From a bacterium 0.1xD8-71 (GTDB taxonomy: Bacteria > Bacillota > Clostridia > Lachnospirales > Lachnospiraceae), in the NCBI GenBank assembly GCA_003612405.1, contig RAYR01000028.1, forward strand, positions 1 through 64,000: 64,000 bases of DNA. The letters run 5' to 3'. This document shows positions 51,371 to 59,485 of the stretch, in pieces (position 1 is the first letter of the stretch; every line of letters begins with the position of its first letter). The position numbers were made by a program, and so were the translations under genes. The notes under the pieces were generated by a model. That model made no database searches. It had not been told where the DNA came from and saw nothing but the letters and a program-made list of their open reading frames with translations.

Positions 51371-53398
51371 TCATGACACCTTCTGCTCTCCCAGCACCTC
51401 CAGAAACACATCCACCAGATGCGGATCAAACTGCGCCCCGGAACACCGCCGCAATTCCTCCTCCGCCGCCTCATCACTCATGGCTTTATGGTAAGGTCTG
51501 TCATGTACCATCACATCATGAGAATCCACCACCGTGATAATCCTGGAAAGAAGGGGAATCTCTTCCCTGGCAAGACCGCCGGGATATCCCCCGCCGTCCC
51601 ATCTTTCATGATGATGGAGGATAAATTCTCCGATCGGCTGTAATTCCTTGGACGCACTGGCAATCCGATACCCCTTCTCTGTGTGGGTCTTCATAACCTC
51701 CCACTCCGCCTCTGTCAGTTTGCCCGGTTTGGACAGAATCGTGTGTGGAATCGCAATCTTGCCAATATCATGCAGCACTGCCAGGAGTGCCAGCTTGCCC
51801 AGTTCCACATCTGAAAGATTCAAAGCCCGGCCAAGCCTTGTAGCCATTTCTTTGGTACGCTCCACGTGTTCCTCTGTCTCATAGTCACTTTCTGTCAGAG
51901 TCTGGGTCAGTGAATCCAATAAGGAACTCTTCTGGGAAGACTGGTTCATCAGTTTCTTTGTACGCATACTCTCCCCTGCTTCCCTGATGGCTTCTTCAAT
52001 GCTCTTGGTATTATCCCGGATCACGGCAATCCCATATTCCAAATCCGTATTAATACCGGTATCATTATCTCTGCGGTACTGTTCCCTGATATTCTCGAAA
52101 AGCCGGACTGCATACTCCTGCTCTGCCTCCATAAGTCCGGCTGCCATGTCTCCGTCTTCCAGTCTGGCAAGAATCGCTTCCCTGGGCATATTTTCCCGCA
52201 GAAGATCGGCCGCCTTCTTCAACATTTTATTGCCCTTGGCCCAACCGTAAACATCATTGACCAGACCGATTCCGTTGGCATTACAGACCACCACTGTAAC
52301 CGGGTATATGCCACAGGACTGTACCTTCTCCATCCTGCTGTAAAAACTGTTCCGGGAATACAGCTGCGTCAGCATATCCAGCTCCACTTCTTTATTTCTC
52401 AGGATCAACAGATTACCGATACTGCGTCCCTTTTCATCCCTCAGACAGCTGAAATCACATTGATACGCCCTGGCGCCTGTCTCTCCCGGATTGTCCCACG
52501 CAAATGTCTGATTGGTATTGGTATTTTGCAGTTCCCTGAAGGCACCAATCTGAATAAAATCCATCATACTGATCCTGCGTTCCCGATTATTGAGAACAGG
52601 GAACAGATCCCGCATATCCTTATTGGTATCCGCCACATACCCCTCATAATCAAAAAGAATCATGGGACTGCCTATATATTCCAGAATCATCTTACGAGTC
52701 GTATTCAACATACCCTTGGAATCATAATCGAAAGTATTCATATAGACAAAAGGACAACTGAAGCCATATACCAGCACCGCCACATCCACACTGATATTCA
52801 GCCATCCTGTCATATACGCAAAGAGAAGCGCCACCACTGCTAACATCCACAAAAGACTGTTCCTGTACCTGGCCCGATACATTCTGGGAATACTGAAATT
52901 CTTATAAATAAGTACGAAAACCACAACGCCAAGCAGCAGACATACCAGACTGGTATGAAAATAAAATGCCGGCTTCGCTTCATACATATATTGAATGGCA
53001 TATATACTGTCAGCATGATATTGATAGCGAAGTAAAATCTCATGAAAAACATTGATAATCAGACAGGCTGCGTCGATTGCTGCCAAAGTGCCTGTGAGCA
53101 GGTAGAACGTCTTTTTATACCTTATCACCTCCATCTTCGGCTGTGTAAATTCCACCACATAGCAGACCATGAAGAATATCAGAATATCCAGACATACAAA
53201 ATAGATACTGGTAGCCATTGAAGCAGCAAAATATGTCTCGGCATCAATTCTTGCAAGATAAGACAGATTGACCACCCCTGCCACTGTAAACATAGTGCCT
53301 GTAATCAATCCCATGCGGTTCTTACGCCTGTACGTTATCACAGCACAGATAAAGGCGCAGACAGCCGCCAGACTATACCCTATTAAATACCCCAGCAT
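51371..53398 (-). CDS. Seven-TM sensor with degenerate GGDEF and HD-GYP phosphodiesterase domain
   Basis: A 675-aa protein. Residues 1-215 hold about seven membrane helices (7TM histidine-kinase N-terminal type), then a PAS-like region (about 225-330), a GGDEF-like domain whose active-site loop is EDGDM rather than GGDEF, and HD-GYP at about 500-670 (LHDIGKIAIP, HHERWDGGGYPGGL, QFDPHLVDVFLEVL). It probably hydrolyses cyclic di-GMP and is unlikely to synthesise it. AAAGGG lies 6 nt before the ATG. It is a lone gene upstream of the valS leader. Confidence 0.88.
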   Translation of the reverse strand: MLGYLIGYSLAAVCAFICAVITYRRKNRMGLITGTMFTVAGVVNLSYLARIDAETYFAASMATSIYFVCLDILIFFMVCYVVEFTQPKMEVIRYKKTFYLLTGTLAAIDAACLIINVFHEILLRYQYHADSIYAIQYMYEAKPAFYFHTSLVCLLLGVVVFVLIYKNFSIPRMYRARYRNSLLWMLAVVALLFAYMTGWLNISVDVAVLVYGFSCPFVYMNTFDYDSKGMLNTTRKMILEYIGSPMILFDYEGYVADTNKDMRDLFPVLNNRERRISMMDFIQIGAFRELQNTNTNQTFAWDNPGETGARAYQCDFSCLRDEKGRSIGNLLILRNKEVELDMLTQLYSRNSFYSRMEKVQSCGIYPVTVVVCNANGIGLVNDVYGWAKGNKMLKKAADLLRENMPREAILARLEDGDMAAGLMEAEQEYAVRLFENIREQYRRDNDTGINTDLEYGIAVIRDNTKSIEEAIREAGESMRTKKLMNQSSQKSSLLDSLTQTLTESDYETEEHVERTKEMATRLGRALNLSDVELGKLALLAVLHDIGKIAIPHTILSKPGKLTEAEWEVMKTHTEKGYRIASASKELQPIGEFILHHHERWDGGGYPGGLAREEIPLLSRIITVVDSHDVMVHDRPYHKAMSDEAAEEELRRCSGAQFDPHLVDVFLEVLGEQKVS

Positions 53399-53563
53399 AA
53401 GTAACCCTTTCTATTATTTTATGCTCCCAAACACAGAACCTCTCAAAACAATATCCTGCGGCACAGCCCCTTCTTGCATATGCCTGCATGACCCTTCCAA
53501 ATTAATGAAAATTTTGTCAGATTCTGCCTGTTTCTATAATGATAACATAAAAAATACAGCAGT

Positions 53564-54118
53564 TCAATAATAAGTAATCCCCCGTCCCATATGGGGAATA
53601 ATCGCACTGTAAGCAGCATCTGTCATAAAAATAACCAGTATGGTCAATATTACCCATATTCTGATCTTCATAGATATTCTTCTGTAAAGCGAATGGAGCA
53701 GCGGTGCCGCCACACATACGAGAAACGCACCACCCAATCCAAACAGAAGACTGCTGGCAAAACAGATTCTCCCATGCAGATTCCAGTTCATCTGACTGTA
53801 ATCCCACCATTTGACTCCCCAGGTCAATTCAAGATACCAGCCTGCCAGATACTCCAGCACCGTACATAAAAGCATGGATGACAAAAACGTCAGGAAAGTT
53901 CTGTCCCGCCATCTGTGGAACAGGATTTCCAGCATAACCGCACCTGCTCCATAGATAGGAAGCCACGGACCGGTAAGAAAACCTCGATTGACATAACCGT
54001 CATCTTTAAAGAAATAAAGACATCCTTCCCACAGCCATCCAAAGACCGCTGCTATAAAAAAGAGATACAGATAAAATATAAAATCCCATTTCTCCGGTTC
54101 TGCGCCTGTTGGTTTCAT
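53564..54118 (-). CDS. CmpB-like membrane protein (PF06541 type)
   Basis: A 184-aa polytopic protein of the family annotated as putative ABC-transporter permease (CmpB). Family marks are FIAAVFGWLWEGCLYFF, VNRGFLTGPWLPIYGAGAV, TVLEYLAGWYLELTWGVKWWDYS and NLHGRICFASSLLFGLGG. The ABC label is not supported by any partner ATPase here. AAGGAG lies 8 nt before ATG 54118. It is divergent from the ECF-transporter gene. Confidence 0.8.
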   Translation of the reverse strand: MKPTGAEPEKWDFIFYLYLFFIAAVFGWLWEGCLYFFKDDGYVNRGFLTGPWLPIYGAGAVMLEILFHRWRDRTFLTFLSSMLLCTVLEYLAGWYLELTWGVKWWDYSQMNWNLHGRICFASSLLFGLGGAFLVCVAAPLLHSLYRRISMKIRIWVILTILVIFMTDAAYSAIIPHMGRGITYY

Positions 54119-54247
54119 GCCATTGACTCCTTCGGTAAATATCATTAGTTTTTACCATTTTATGCCGGCTTATACAATCTTTGGATATCTGGTATGGTCA
54201 AAAAATCTTAATTTGGCACTTTTAAGAATTCCATTTCTCCCTATAAT

Positions 54248-54298
54248 AGAAGTAAATTCCTGCGGAATTAACTTCTCGAGTTCCGCTTCGCGGACTCG
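54248..54298. repeat. Two-hairpin dispersed repeat, copy D, in the leader of the ECF-transporter gene
   Basis: First hairpin AGAAGT-A-AATTCC (54248-54260) / GGAATT-A-ACTTCT (54264-54276), 12 bp with one A-A mismatch. Second hairpin CGAG, bulged T, TCCGC (54282-54286), TTC, GCGGA (54290-54294), CTCG. It lies between a TATAAT (54242-54247) and the ATG at 54321, so it would be part of the 5' untranslated region. Confidence 0.65.
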
Positions 54299-54320
54299 GT
54301 TAAAAGAAACGAGGTTTATC

Positions 54321-54902
54321 ATGAAAAACGAAAAATTACTGAAAGTTGTCTTTACCGGTATCTTTGCCGCTCTGTCTTATGTGGTGTTTACCTTTTTGCA
54401 GATTAAGATTCCTCTGCCGGGCGGAGACGCCACTTCCATCCATTTAGGCAATGCTGTGTGTGTCCTGGGTGCGTTGCTCTTAGGCGGCGTCTATGGCGGT
54501 CTTGGCGGAGCCATCGGCATGACCATCGGCGATCTTCTGGATCCGGTCTATGTAGTCTATGCACCCAAGACCCTGTTTTTAAAATTCTGTATTGGCTTTA
54601 TCACCGGTTTGATCGCACACAGACTGGGACATGTCAGCACGCAGACCGATAACAAAAAGGTCTTAAAATGGACCATCGCCGCTGCCGTCAGCGGACTTTT
54701 GTTTAACGTGATCTTCGATCCGCTCATCGGTTATTTTTATAAACTGGTCATCCTGGGCAAACCGGCCGCGGAACTGACCCTGGCCTGGAATGTGGCCTCC
54801 ACCTCCATCAACGCGGTGACCTCTGCGATCGTATCCGTCCTGGTGTATATGGCTCTGCGTCCCGCCTTAAAAAAATCAGGATTATTCTTTACCATCTCCT
54901 GA
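54321..54902 (+). CDS. ECF transporter substrate-binding (S) component
   Basis: A 193-aa membrane S component of an energy-coupling-factor vitamin transporter. It has about six hydrophobic segments. It opens LLKVVFTGIFAALSYVVFTF with the AxxxA-type motif for EcfT contact and has IHLGNAVCVLGALLLGGVYGGLGGAIGMTIGDLL. It resembles the riboflavin-like/ECF-S superfamily, but the vitamin cannot be assigned. GAGG lies 6-7 nt upstream. No ecfA/T genes are near, so a shared module elsewhere is expected. No riboswitch matching a known class was recognised in the leader, only repeat copy D. Confidence 0.85.
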   Translation: MKNEKLLKVVFTGIFAALSYVVFTFLQIKIPLPGGDATSIHLGNAVCVLGALLLGGVYGGLGGAIGMTIGDLLDPVYVVYAPKTLFLKFCIGFITGLIAHRLGHVSTQTDNKKVLKWTIAAAVSGLLFNVIFDPLIGYFYKLVILGKPAAELTLAWNVASTSINAVTSAIVSVLVYMALRPALKKSGLFFTIS

Positions 54903-54941
54903 TTCTTCGTTGACAGCTGATTATCGGTTCCACAACTGCAA

Positions 54942-54995
54942 AAACAGCTAAGAGGCTGTGTTTATCACACGGTTACCTCTTAGCTGTTTATTTTG
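54942..54995. terminator. Bidirectional terminator between the ECF-transporter and pspC genes
   Basis: Perfect 14-bp arms AAACAGCTAAGAGG (54942-54955) / CCTCTTAGCTGTTT (54976-54989), with ATTTTG on the plus side and TTTTGC on the minus side. Confidence 0.85.
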
Positions 54996-55004
54996 TTCTG
55001 CTCC

Positions 55005-55199
55005 TTATTCTTCCGGCATCACCACAGCCGCCACAATATAGACCACCAGGCCCGTGCCGCAGCTTGCCAGAGAACACACAAGCCACAGAAGCCGCACCAC
55101 GGTGGGATCTAAGCTTAAATATTCTCCGATACCGCCGCAGACACCACAGATCATTCTGTTTGTCCTGGAACGCATCAGTTTTCTGTAATCATTATTCAT
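55005..55199 (-). CDS. PspC domain protein
   Basis: A 64-aa protein consisting of a single PspC domain: KLMRSRTNRMICGVCGGIGEYLSLDPTVVRLLW, then one membrane segment (about 40-60). Family members respond to envelope stress. It is the last gene of the padR-DUF1700-DUF4097 operon, 38 nt after the DUF4097 gene, and ends at a bidirectional terminator. Confidence 0.88.
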   Translation of the reverse strand: MNNDYRKLMRSRTNRMICGVCGGIGEYLSLDPTVVRLLWLVCSLASCGTGLVVYIVAAVVMPEE

Positions 55200-55237
55200 A
55201 CGCTTCTCCTTTTCTGCGCCGTTTTCTTTCTATTCTT

Positions 55238-56275
55238 TTATTCCACAAAGGTAATGGTTATATTCCCCATTTCACAGTCAATCTCCATCCGATCCTTCCT
55301 GTCGCTGTTCCAGCTTCTGCTGCTGCCAAGGCCGGAATAATGATGACTGCCTACTCTTACATCCCCCATGTCGCAATCCACTTCAAATCCATAATCATCT
55401 TCCGAACCCGCCAGATGCATCGTTAAATTTCCCATGCTGCAGTCGGCATCAATCAGTCCTGTGGCCTTCCCGGAAATCTCCGCATTTCCCATGCCCAGTT
55501 CCACTTCCATCAGCTCTTTCACATCCAGCCCCTGCACGACTATTTCACCAAGACCAACCTCCAGAACCGCCGTATCCGCTTTTAATCCGTCAGTCTCAAT
55601 CTGTCCGGCACCCACAAGCAGGTTAATCGTCTCAGCCTCAAATCCCTGCGCCTCACAGACACCTGCACCGACATTAATCTCCAAAATGTCCCCTTTCAGG
55701 GGAATAGCTTCCATATAACCGGCGCCCATTTCAATACTGACATAATCCAGATCACACCCTCCTGGCAGATACAGACTGATGGTATCATTAGGACCGTTAC
55801 GCCAGTTTCCTACCCGGTGATAACCGGCATTTTCTATGGACAGAATGTCTTTGCCCACCGTATCTTTCTCTATTTTATAATAGGTCTTACTCGTATCGCC
55901 TTTCACAGAAAGCCAGACATTCTCATCCTCTGACTCTTCTATTATAAAATTACAGTCCGTCACCACCACTTCCAGACTGCGGAGCGTATCCGTCGTCACA
56001 TTCAGTTTCTGCTTCGTTCCGTCCACATTCGTTTTCTTCCAGTTCTCCTTCTCCCAGAAGGCATCCTCTCTCTCCCATTCGGAGTCAAAAAAGCCAAAAT
56101 GAAATCCGCCGTCCACCTGCCTGTAAAAACCGAAGGGAATACCCATTACACCGTTTAATGATCCGGATTCAATCTGCCTGAATCCTCCTAAAATGCCGCA
56201 TACAACACAAATTGCACAGCCTAAGATAAACAGGATTAAAGCCGTAAGCAGACAGCCTTTTGTAAATTTTTTCAT
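55238..56275 (-). CDS. DUF4097 family beta-helix surface protein
   Basis: A 345-aa protein with one N-terminal membrane segment (about 7-28) and a large extracytoplasmic DUF4097 domain of repeated short beta-strands (VVVTDCNFIIEES, LDYVSIEMGAGYMEAIPLKGDILEINVGAGVCEAQGF, LEVGLGEIVVQGLDV, DCSMGNLTMHLAGS). Its ATG overlaps the DUF1700 stop by 4 nt (ATGA). The operon with PadR and PspC suggests regulated envelope maintenance. Function unproven. Confidence 0.85.
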   Translation of the reverse strand: MKKFTKGCLLTALILFILGCAICVVCGILGGFRQIESGSLNGVMGIPFGFYRQVDGGFHFGFFDSEWEREDAFWEKENWKKTNVDGTKQKLNVTTDTLRSLEVVVTDCNFIIEESEDENVWLSVKGDTSKTYYKIEKDTVGKDILSIENAGYHRVGNWRNGPNDTISLYLPGGCDLDYVSIEMGAGYMEAIPLKGDILEINVGAGVCEAQGFEAETINLLVGAGQIETDGLKADTAVLEVGLGEIVVQGLDVKELMEVELGMGNAEISGKATGLIDADCSMGNLTMHLAGSEDDYGFEVDCDMGDVRVGSHHYSGLGSSRSWNSDRKDRMEIDCEMGNITITFVE

Positions 56276-57102
56276 ACCTGTGCACCTCCTTTATGAAATA
56301 TCCGCCGGCACAGATTGACGATACCACGGATGAGCGCCGGAATCGCCGTACCAACCACCAACACCATCAGCCACATAAATACCAGTCCCACCGCCATAAG
56401 AACCATACCTGTACCAATCAGACACAATCCTCCAAGGGGCGCCCCGAACATGGCCACAATGCCGGTAATGATCAGGGCTATGCCCACCACGATCAACACC
56501 ACGCCCACGATCAGGAAGGCCAGAAAAACACCGAACAGTCCGGCAATCAGTCCTACGGAGCCGCCAAACAGACCGCCTAAAAGACTTACCCAGACAGGGG
56601 ATGAAAGAACTGCCAGGATCACAATAAGCGCGATCATGCCTCCCGACAACCCCTCCTTCGGCGGCGGTGTATTTCCGGCCGGCTGGCCATAATGTCCATC
56701 CTGACTGCCCGCCGGGCCATATGTGCTGCCTGGACCGCCCGGCCCGCCGTAGGTACTGCCCTGCGAACCGCCGTATGCACTGGTCTGACCGCCTGCTGTG
56801 CCGCTGTCAGCAGTCGATTCCTCTCTGGCCTGCATCTGCATAATCTCATTTCTTCTTTGTTCTTCATAGCCGCGAAATCCGGACTCCGTAAATTCTCCCA
56901 TACTGCCGCCATCCTGAAGGCCTGCCTTGATGGACTTGGCGAGTTCCTCCGGAGAACCCAGAGAAGCAATGACGCCCTGCTCGTTTCCCTCTCCTGCGTC
57001 TTCAAAATAATCATTGTAATACTGTATGGCCTCTTCCCGCTCTGCCGGCGGCACATCGTTAAGCAGAGCCGTCAGTCTCCTCATAAATTCTGCTCTATCC
57101 AT
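56272..57102 (-). CDS. DUF1700 family membrane protein
   Basis: A 276-aa protein. The N-terminal helical domain (EFMRRLTALLNDVPPAEREEAIQYYNDYFEDAG) is the DUF1700/HAAS signature. A Gly/Ser/Tyr-rich stretch follows (about 100-145, repeated YGGxxGSTYG-type units), then four or so membrane segments (about 152-265). It overlaps the padR stop by 8 nt. DUF1700 genes accompany PadR regulators in many Firmicutes. Confidence 0.87.
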   Translation of the reverse strand: MDRAEFMRRLTALLNDVPPAEREEAIQYYNDYFEDAGEGNEQGVIASLGSPEELAKSIKAGLQDGGSMGEFTESGFRGYEEQRRNEIMQMQAREESTADSGTAGGQTSAYGGSQGSTYGGPGGPGSTYGPAGSQDGHYGQPAGNTPPPKEGLSGGMIALIVILAVLSSPVWVSLLGGLFGGSVGLIAGLFGVFLAFLIVGVVLIVVGIALIITGIVAMFGAPLGGLCLIGTGMVLMAVGLVFMWLMVLVVGTAIPALIRGIVNLCRRIFHKGGAQV

Positions 57103-57421
57103 TTTTCAATCCTCCCTCAAAGATACCGTTCAATTTGGCAGAATACCGATACCATTCACTGATATACAGATTAAGCTGTGCCCTTCCTTTCTCCGTGATC
57201 CTGTAATAGCGCCTGTTGCGTCCCGCGCACTCCATGTCATACACTTCCAGACACTCGTCTTTCTGTAGCCTGCGAAGAACCGGATATAATGTGGACTCGG
57301 AAATTTCGATAACCTGCCGCACTTCCTGGGTAATCTTATATCCGTATGTGCCCTCCGGTTCATGGGATATCACAGCCAGCACTATGGCATCCAACAATGC
57401 CGCACCCGTGTTAAAAACCAT
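57095..57421 (-). CDS. PadR family transcriptional regulator
   Basis: A 108-aa PadR-type winged-helix repressor (short, class-2-like). LLDAIVLAVISHEPEGTYGYKITQEV, ISESTLYPVLRRLQKDECLEVYD and RRYYRITEKGRAQL are family-typical. AAAGGAG lies 8 nt before ATG 57421; the upstream 12 codons are excluded. It begins the envelope operon and probably represses it through the palindrome at 57.48-57.51 kb. Confidence 0.93.
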   Translation of the reverse strand: MVFNTGAALLDAIVLAVISHEPEGTYGYKITQEVRQVIEISESTLYPVLRRLQKDECLEVYDMECAGRNRRYYRITEKGRAQLNLYISEWYRYSAKLNGIFEGGLKNG

Positions 57422-57479
57422 GCAATATACTCCTTTCCTGCTTTTTACATATCTCATAAGACAATCTCCATATATGGAT

Positions 57480-57513
57480 TATATAATATTGTTATATTAT
57501 ACAATATTATATA
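57480..57513. promoter_or_regulatory. Palindromic PadR-type operator upstream of padR
   Basis: TATAATATTGT (57482-57492), 8-nt spacer, ACAATATTATA (57501-57511); two further flanking bases also pair. The GT-N8-AC spacing matches the ATGT-N8-ACAT form known for PadR. A TATAATATTGT repeat at 57518-57528 adds a half-site. It lies 59 nt before the padR ATG and overlaps plausible -10 sequences. Confidence 0.7.
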
Positions 57514-57639
57514 TCGTATAATATTGTTTCTGCTTATACTATATGGCATATAATATTATTTGTCAACCTATATTTCCTGTTTTTTCCCTTAAAGAACCTT
57601 AAGGAAAGCTTAACCAATACCTAAACACAATTTACCACA

Positions 57640-57672
57640 CAAATAGCCGGGACACTCTGTCCCGGCTTTCAC
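57640..57672 (-). terminator. Terminator of the DUF6465 gene
   Basis: Perfect AGCCGGGACA (57645-57654) / TGTCCCGGCT (57658-57667) with loop CTC. On the minus strand ATTTG follows. It lies 35 nt after the gene stop. Confidence 0.8.
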
Positions 57673-57702
57673 ACCTTATCATCTCATTATTCTGCTGTCT
57701 CT

Positions 57703-57924
57703 TTAAAACAGATTGACCTTACCCACAACCCCGTCGTTGATCACATAATAAGCCGTAAAATCTTCCGGCTTCACATAAACCTGTATATCTTCTATGGATG
57801 CTTCCTTATGCCCTTTCGCCACATAATGGGCCTTGACTCTGGCAACCACATCATCCATATTTACTTCATACTCACGATACTGTAACACTACCTCCGGTAC
57901 TACTTCATTTCTTTCCTTTTCCAT
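57703..57924 (-). CDS. DUF6465 family small protein
   Basis: A 73-aa protein ending EDIQVYVKPEDFTAYYVINDGVVGKVNLF, a pattern I associate with DUF6465 of clostridia. The first half is a helical segment (VNMDDVVARVKAHYVAKGH). It has no membrane segment. It stands alone with its own terminator, 93 nt after trkH. Its function is unknown. Confidence 0.65.
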   Translation of the reverse strand: MEKERNEVVPEVVLQYREYEVNMDDVVARVKAHYVAKGHKEASIEDIQVYVKPEDFTAYYVINDGVVGKVNLF

Positions 57925-58017
57925 AAGAGTTCTCCCTTTCTTTATCTATCCGTACTATATTACAGTTCTCTTTAATAGTACCACACTCCCCGTTATCCCA
58001 CAAGAGACAAAATCCGA

Positions 58018-59472
58018 CTATCTCCGAATCCATGTACTCTTGGAAAACAGAATCAGAATCGGGAATATCTCCAGACGTCCGGCCAGCATATCGACAATCA
58101 GCAGAGACTTGGATATAAGGCTGTAGCCGCCATAATTGCAGGTAGGTCCCACACTTTCCAGCCCTGGGCCGATATTATTAAAACATGCCAGCACAGCTGA
58201 GAAATTGGTCATCGTTGAAAACCCGTCTATGGAAATCACAATAAAGCTGAATACTACGATAAAAGCATAGGCCGCCAGATAAGCGTTCATGTTATCCAAC
58301 ACACCTTCCCGAACCATCTGTCCGTTTACGCGCACCACCTGTACCTTCTGCGGATGCAGGATCTGCCTCACATTGCGCCGCAGGCTCTTGATCAGCAGCA
58401 GTGTCCGGCCGCACTTAAAACCGCCCCCGGTACTGCCCGCACAGGCGCCCACAATCATCAGTCCCAGAAGAATTGCCTTGGAAAAGCTGGGCCACAGATC
58501 AAAATCCGTGGTGGCAAACCCTGTAGTGGTCATAATGCTCGCCACCTGGAAGGCCGCGTGGCGCAGGGATTCCGCAAAGGAACCGTACATTCTGCTGATG
58601 TTCCATGTGATAAGCAGAACACTGCACACCACAACCCCTATATAGAACCGCAGTTCCTCATCCTGAAAGACATTCCGCACCTGCCTGATAAACAACATAA
58701 AATAACAGCTGAAGTTCACACCGAAAAGCAGCATGAACACCGTACAGACGTTTTGCAGATAAGGGCTGTAACCGGCAATGCTGTTGTTCATGATGCCGAA
58801 GCCGCCGGTTCCCGCCGTACCAAACGCCGTACACACCGCATCAAACAACGGCATACGGCCGATCAATAAAAAGAAGATATTTAAGATGGTCAGAAAGATA
58901 TAAATAAAATACAGGATTTTAGCCGAATCCCTCATCCTCGGCACCAGTTTCTCCACCTTAGGCCCGGGGCTTTCCGCCCGCAGAAGATGCATGGTATAAC
59001 CGTCGCTCTTCTCTCTGCCTCGTCCGATGGCCAGCACAAATACCAGTACACCCATGCCGCCCAGCCAGTGTGTGAAACTTCTCCAGTAAAGATTGCCCCT
59101 GGAAAGAGCCTCCACATCAGAAAGGATGGACGCTCCCGTGGTGGTAAACCCGGATACGGTCTCAAACAAGGCGTCAATAAAATGCGGAATCTCCCTGGAA
59201 AAATAAAATGGAAGACATCCCAGAAGACTCATCACGACCCAGCTGATTCCCACACAGACAAGACCTTCCCTTGCATAAAACCCCCGTTTGGCCTTACGGC
59301 AGATAAAAGATAAGATAAATGCCGTAAGCAGTGTAATGACTAGACTGGTCAAAAATCCTTTTATTGTCTGCTCTTCTCCACAATATATACTGATCAGCAG
59401 GGCCGGAAGCATAAAGACTGCCTCCACATAAAGAATCCTGCCGATAAATTTTCCCATCATTCGATAATTCAT
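58018..59472 (-). CDS. trkH: Trk-type potassium uptake membrane subunit
   Basis: A 484-aa TrkH/KtrB-family K+ channel subunit. It has about ten membrane helices and four P-loop filters, including SGFTTTGASIL, GTAGTGGFGI and CAGSTGGGFKCGR, with a further loop near SVGPTCNYGGYS. The start at ATG 59472 follows AAGG at 6 nt, 13 nt after the trkA stop. It pairs with TrkA as the RCK partner. Confidence 0.95.
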   Translation of the reverse strand: MNYRMMGKFIGRILYVEAVFMLPALLISIYCGEEQTIKGFLTSLVITLLTAFILSFICRKAKRGFYAREGLVCVGISWVVMSLLGCLPFYFSREIPHFIDALFETVSGFTTTGASILSDVEALSRGNLYWRSFTHWLGGMGVLVFVLAIGRGREKSDGYTMHLLRAESPGPKVEKLVPRMRDSAKILYFIYIFLTILNIFFLLIGRMPLFDAVCTAFGTAGTGGFGIMNNSIAGYSPYLQNVCTVFMLLFGVNFSCYFMLFIRQVRNVFQDEELRFYIGVVVCSVLLITWNISRMYGSFAESLRHAAFQVASIMTTTGFATTDFDLWPSFSKAILLGLMIVGACAGSTGGGFKCGRTLLLIKSLRRNVRQILHPQKVQVVRVNGQMVREGVLDNMNAYLAAYAFIVVFSFIVISIDGFSTMTNFSAVLACFNNIGPGLESVGPTCNYGGYSLISKSLLIVDMLAGRLEIFPILILFSKSTWIRR

Positions 59473-59485
59473 AGCGCACCTTTTC

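Noticed and set aside
53564..54118. Calling the CmpB-like protein an ABC transporter permease
   Set aside because: No ATPase or binding-protein gene is adjacent and the family name is only a historical label.
54219..54247. Complete sigma-A promoter for the ECF-transporter gene
   Set aside because: TATAAT at 54242-54247 is clear, but no acceptable -35 box lies 16-18 nt upstream.
56692..57162. 156-codon plus-strand frame antisense to DUF1700/padR
   Set aside because: Arises from the Gly-rich repeat region of the DUF1700 gene on the opposite strand.
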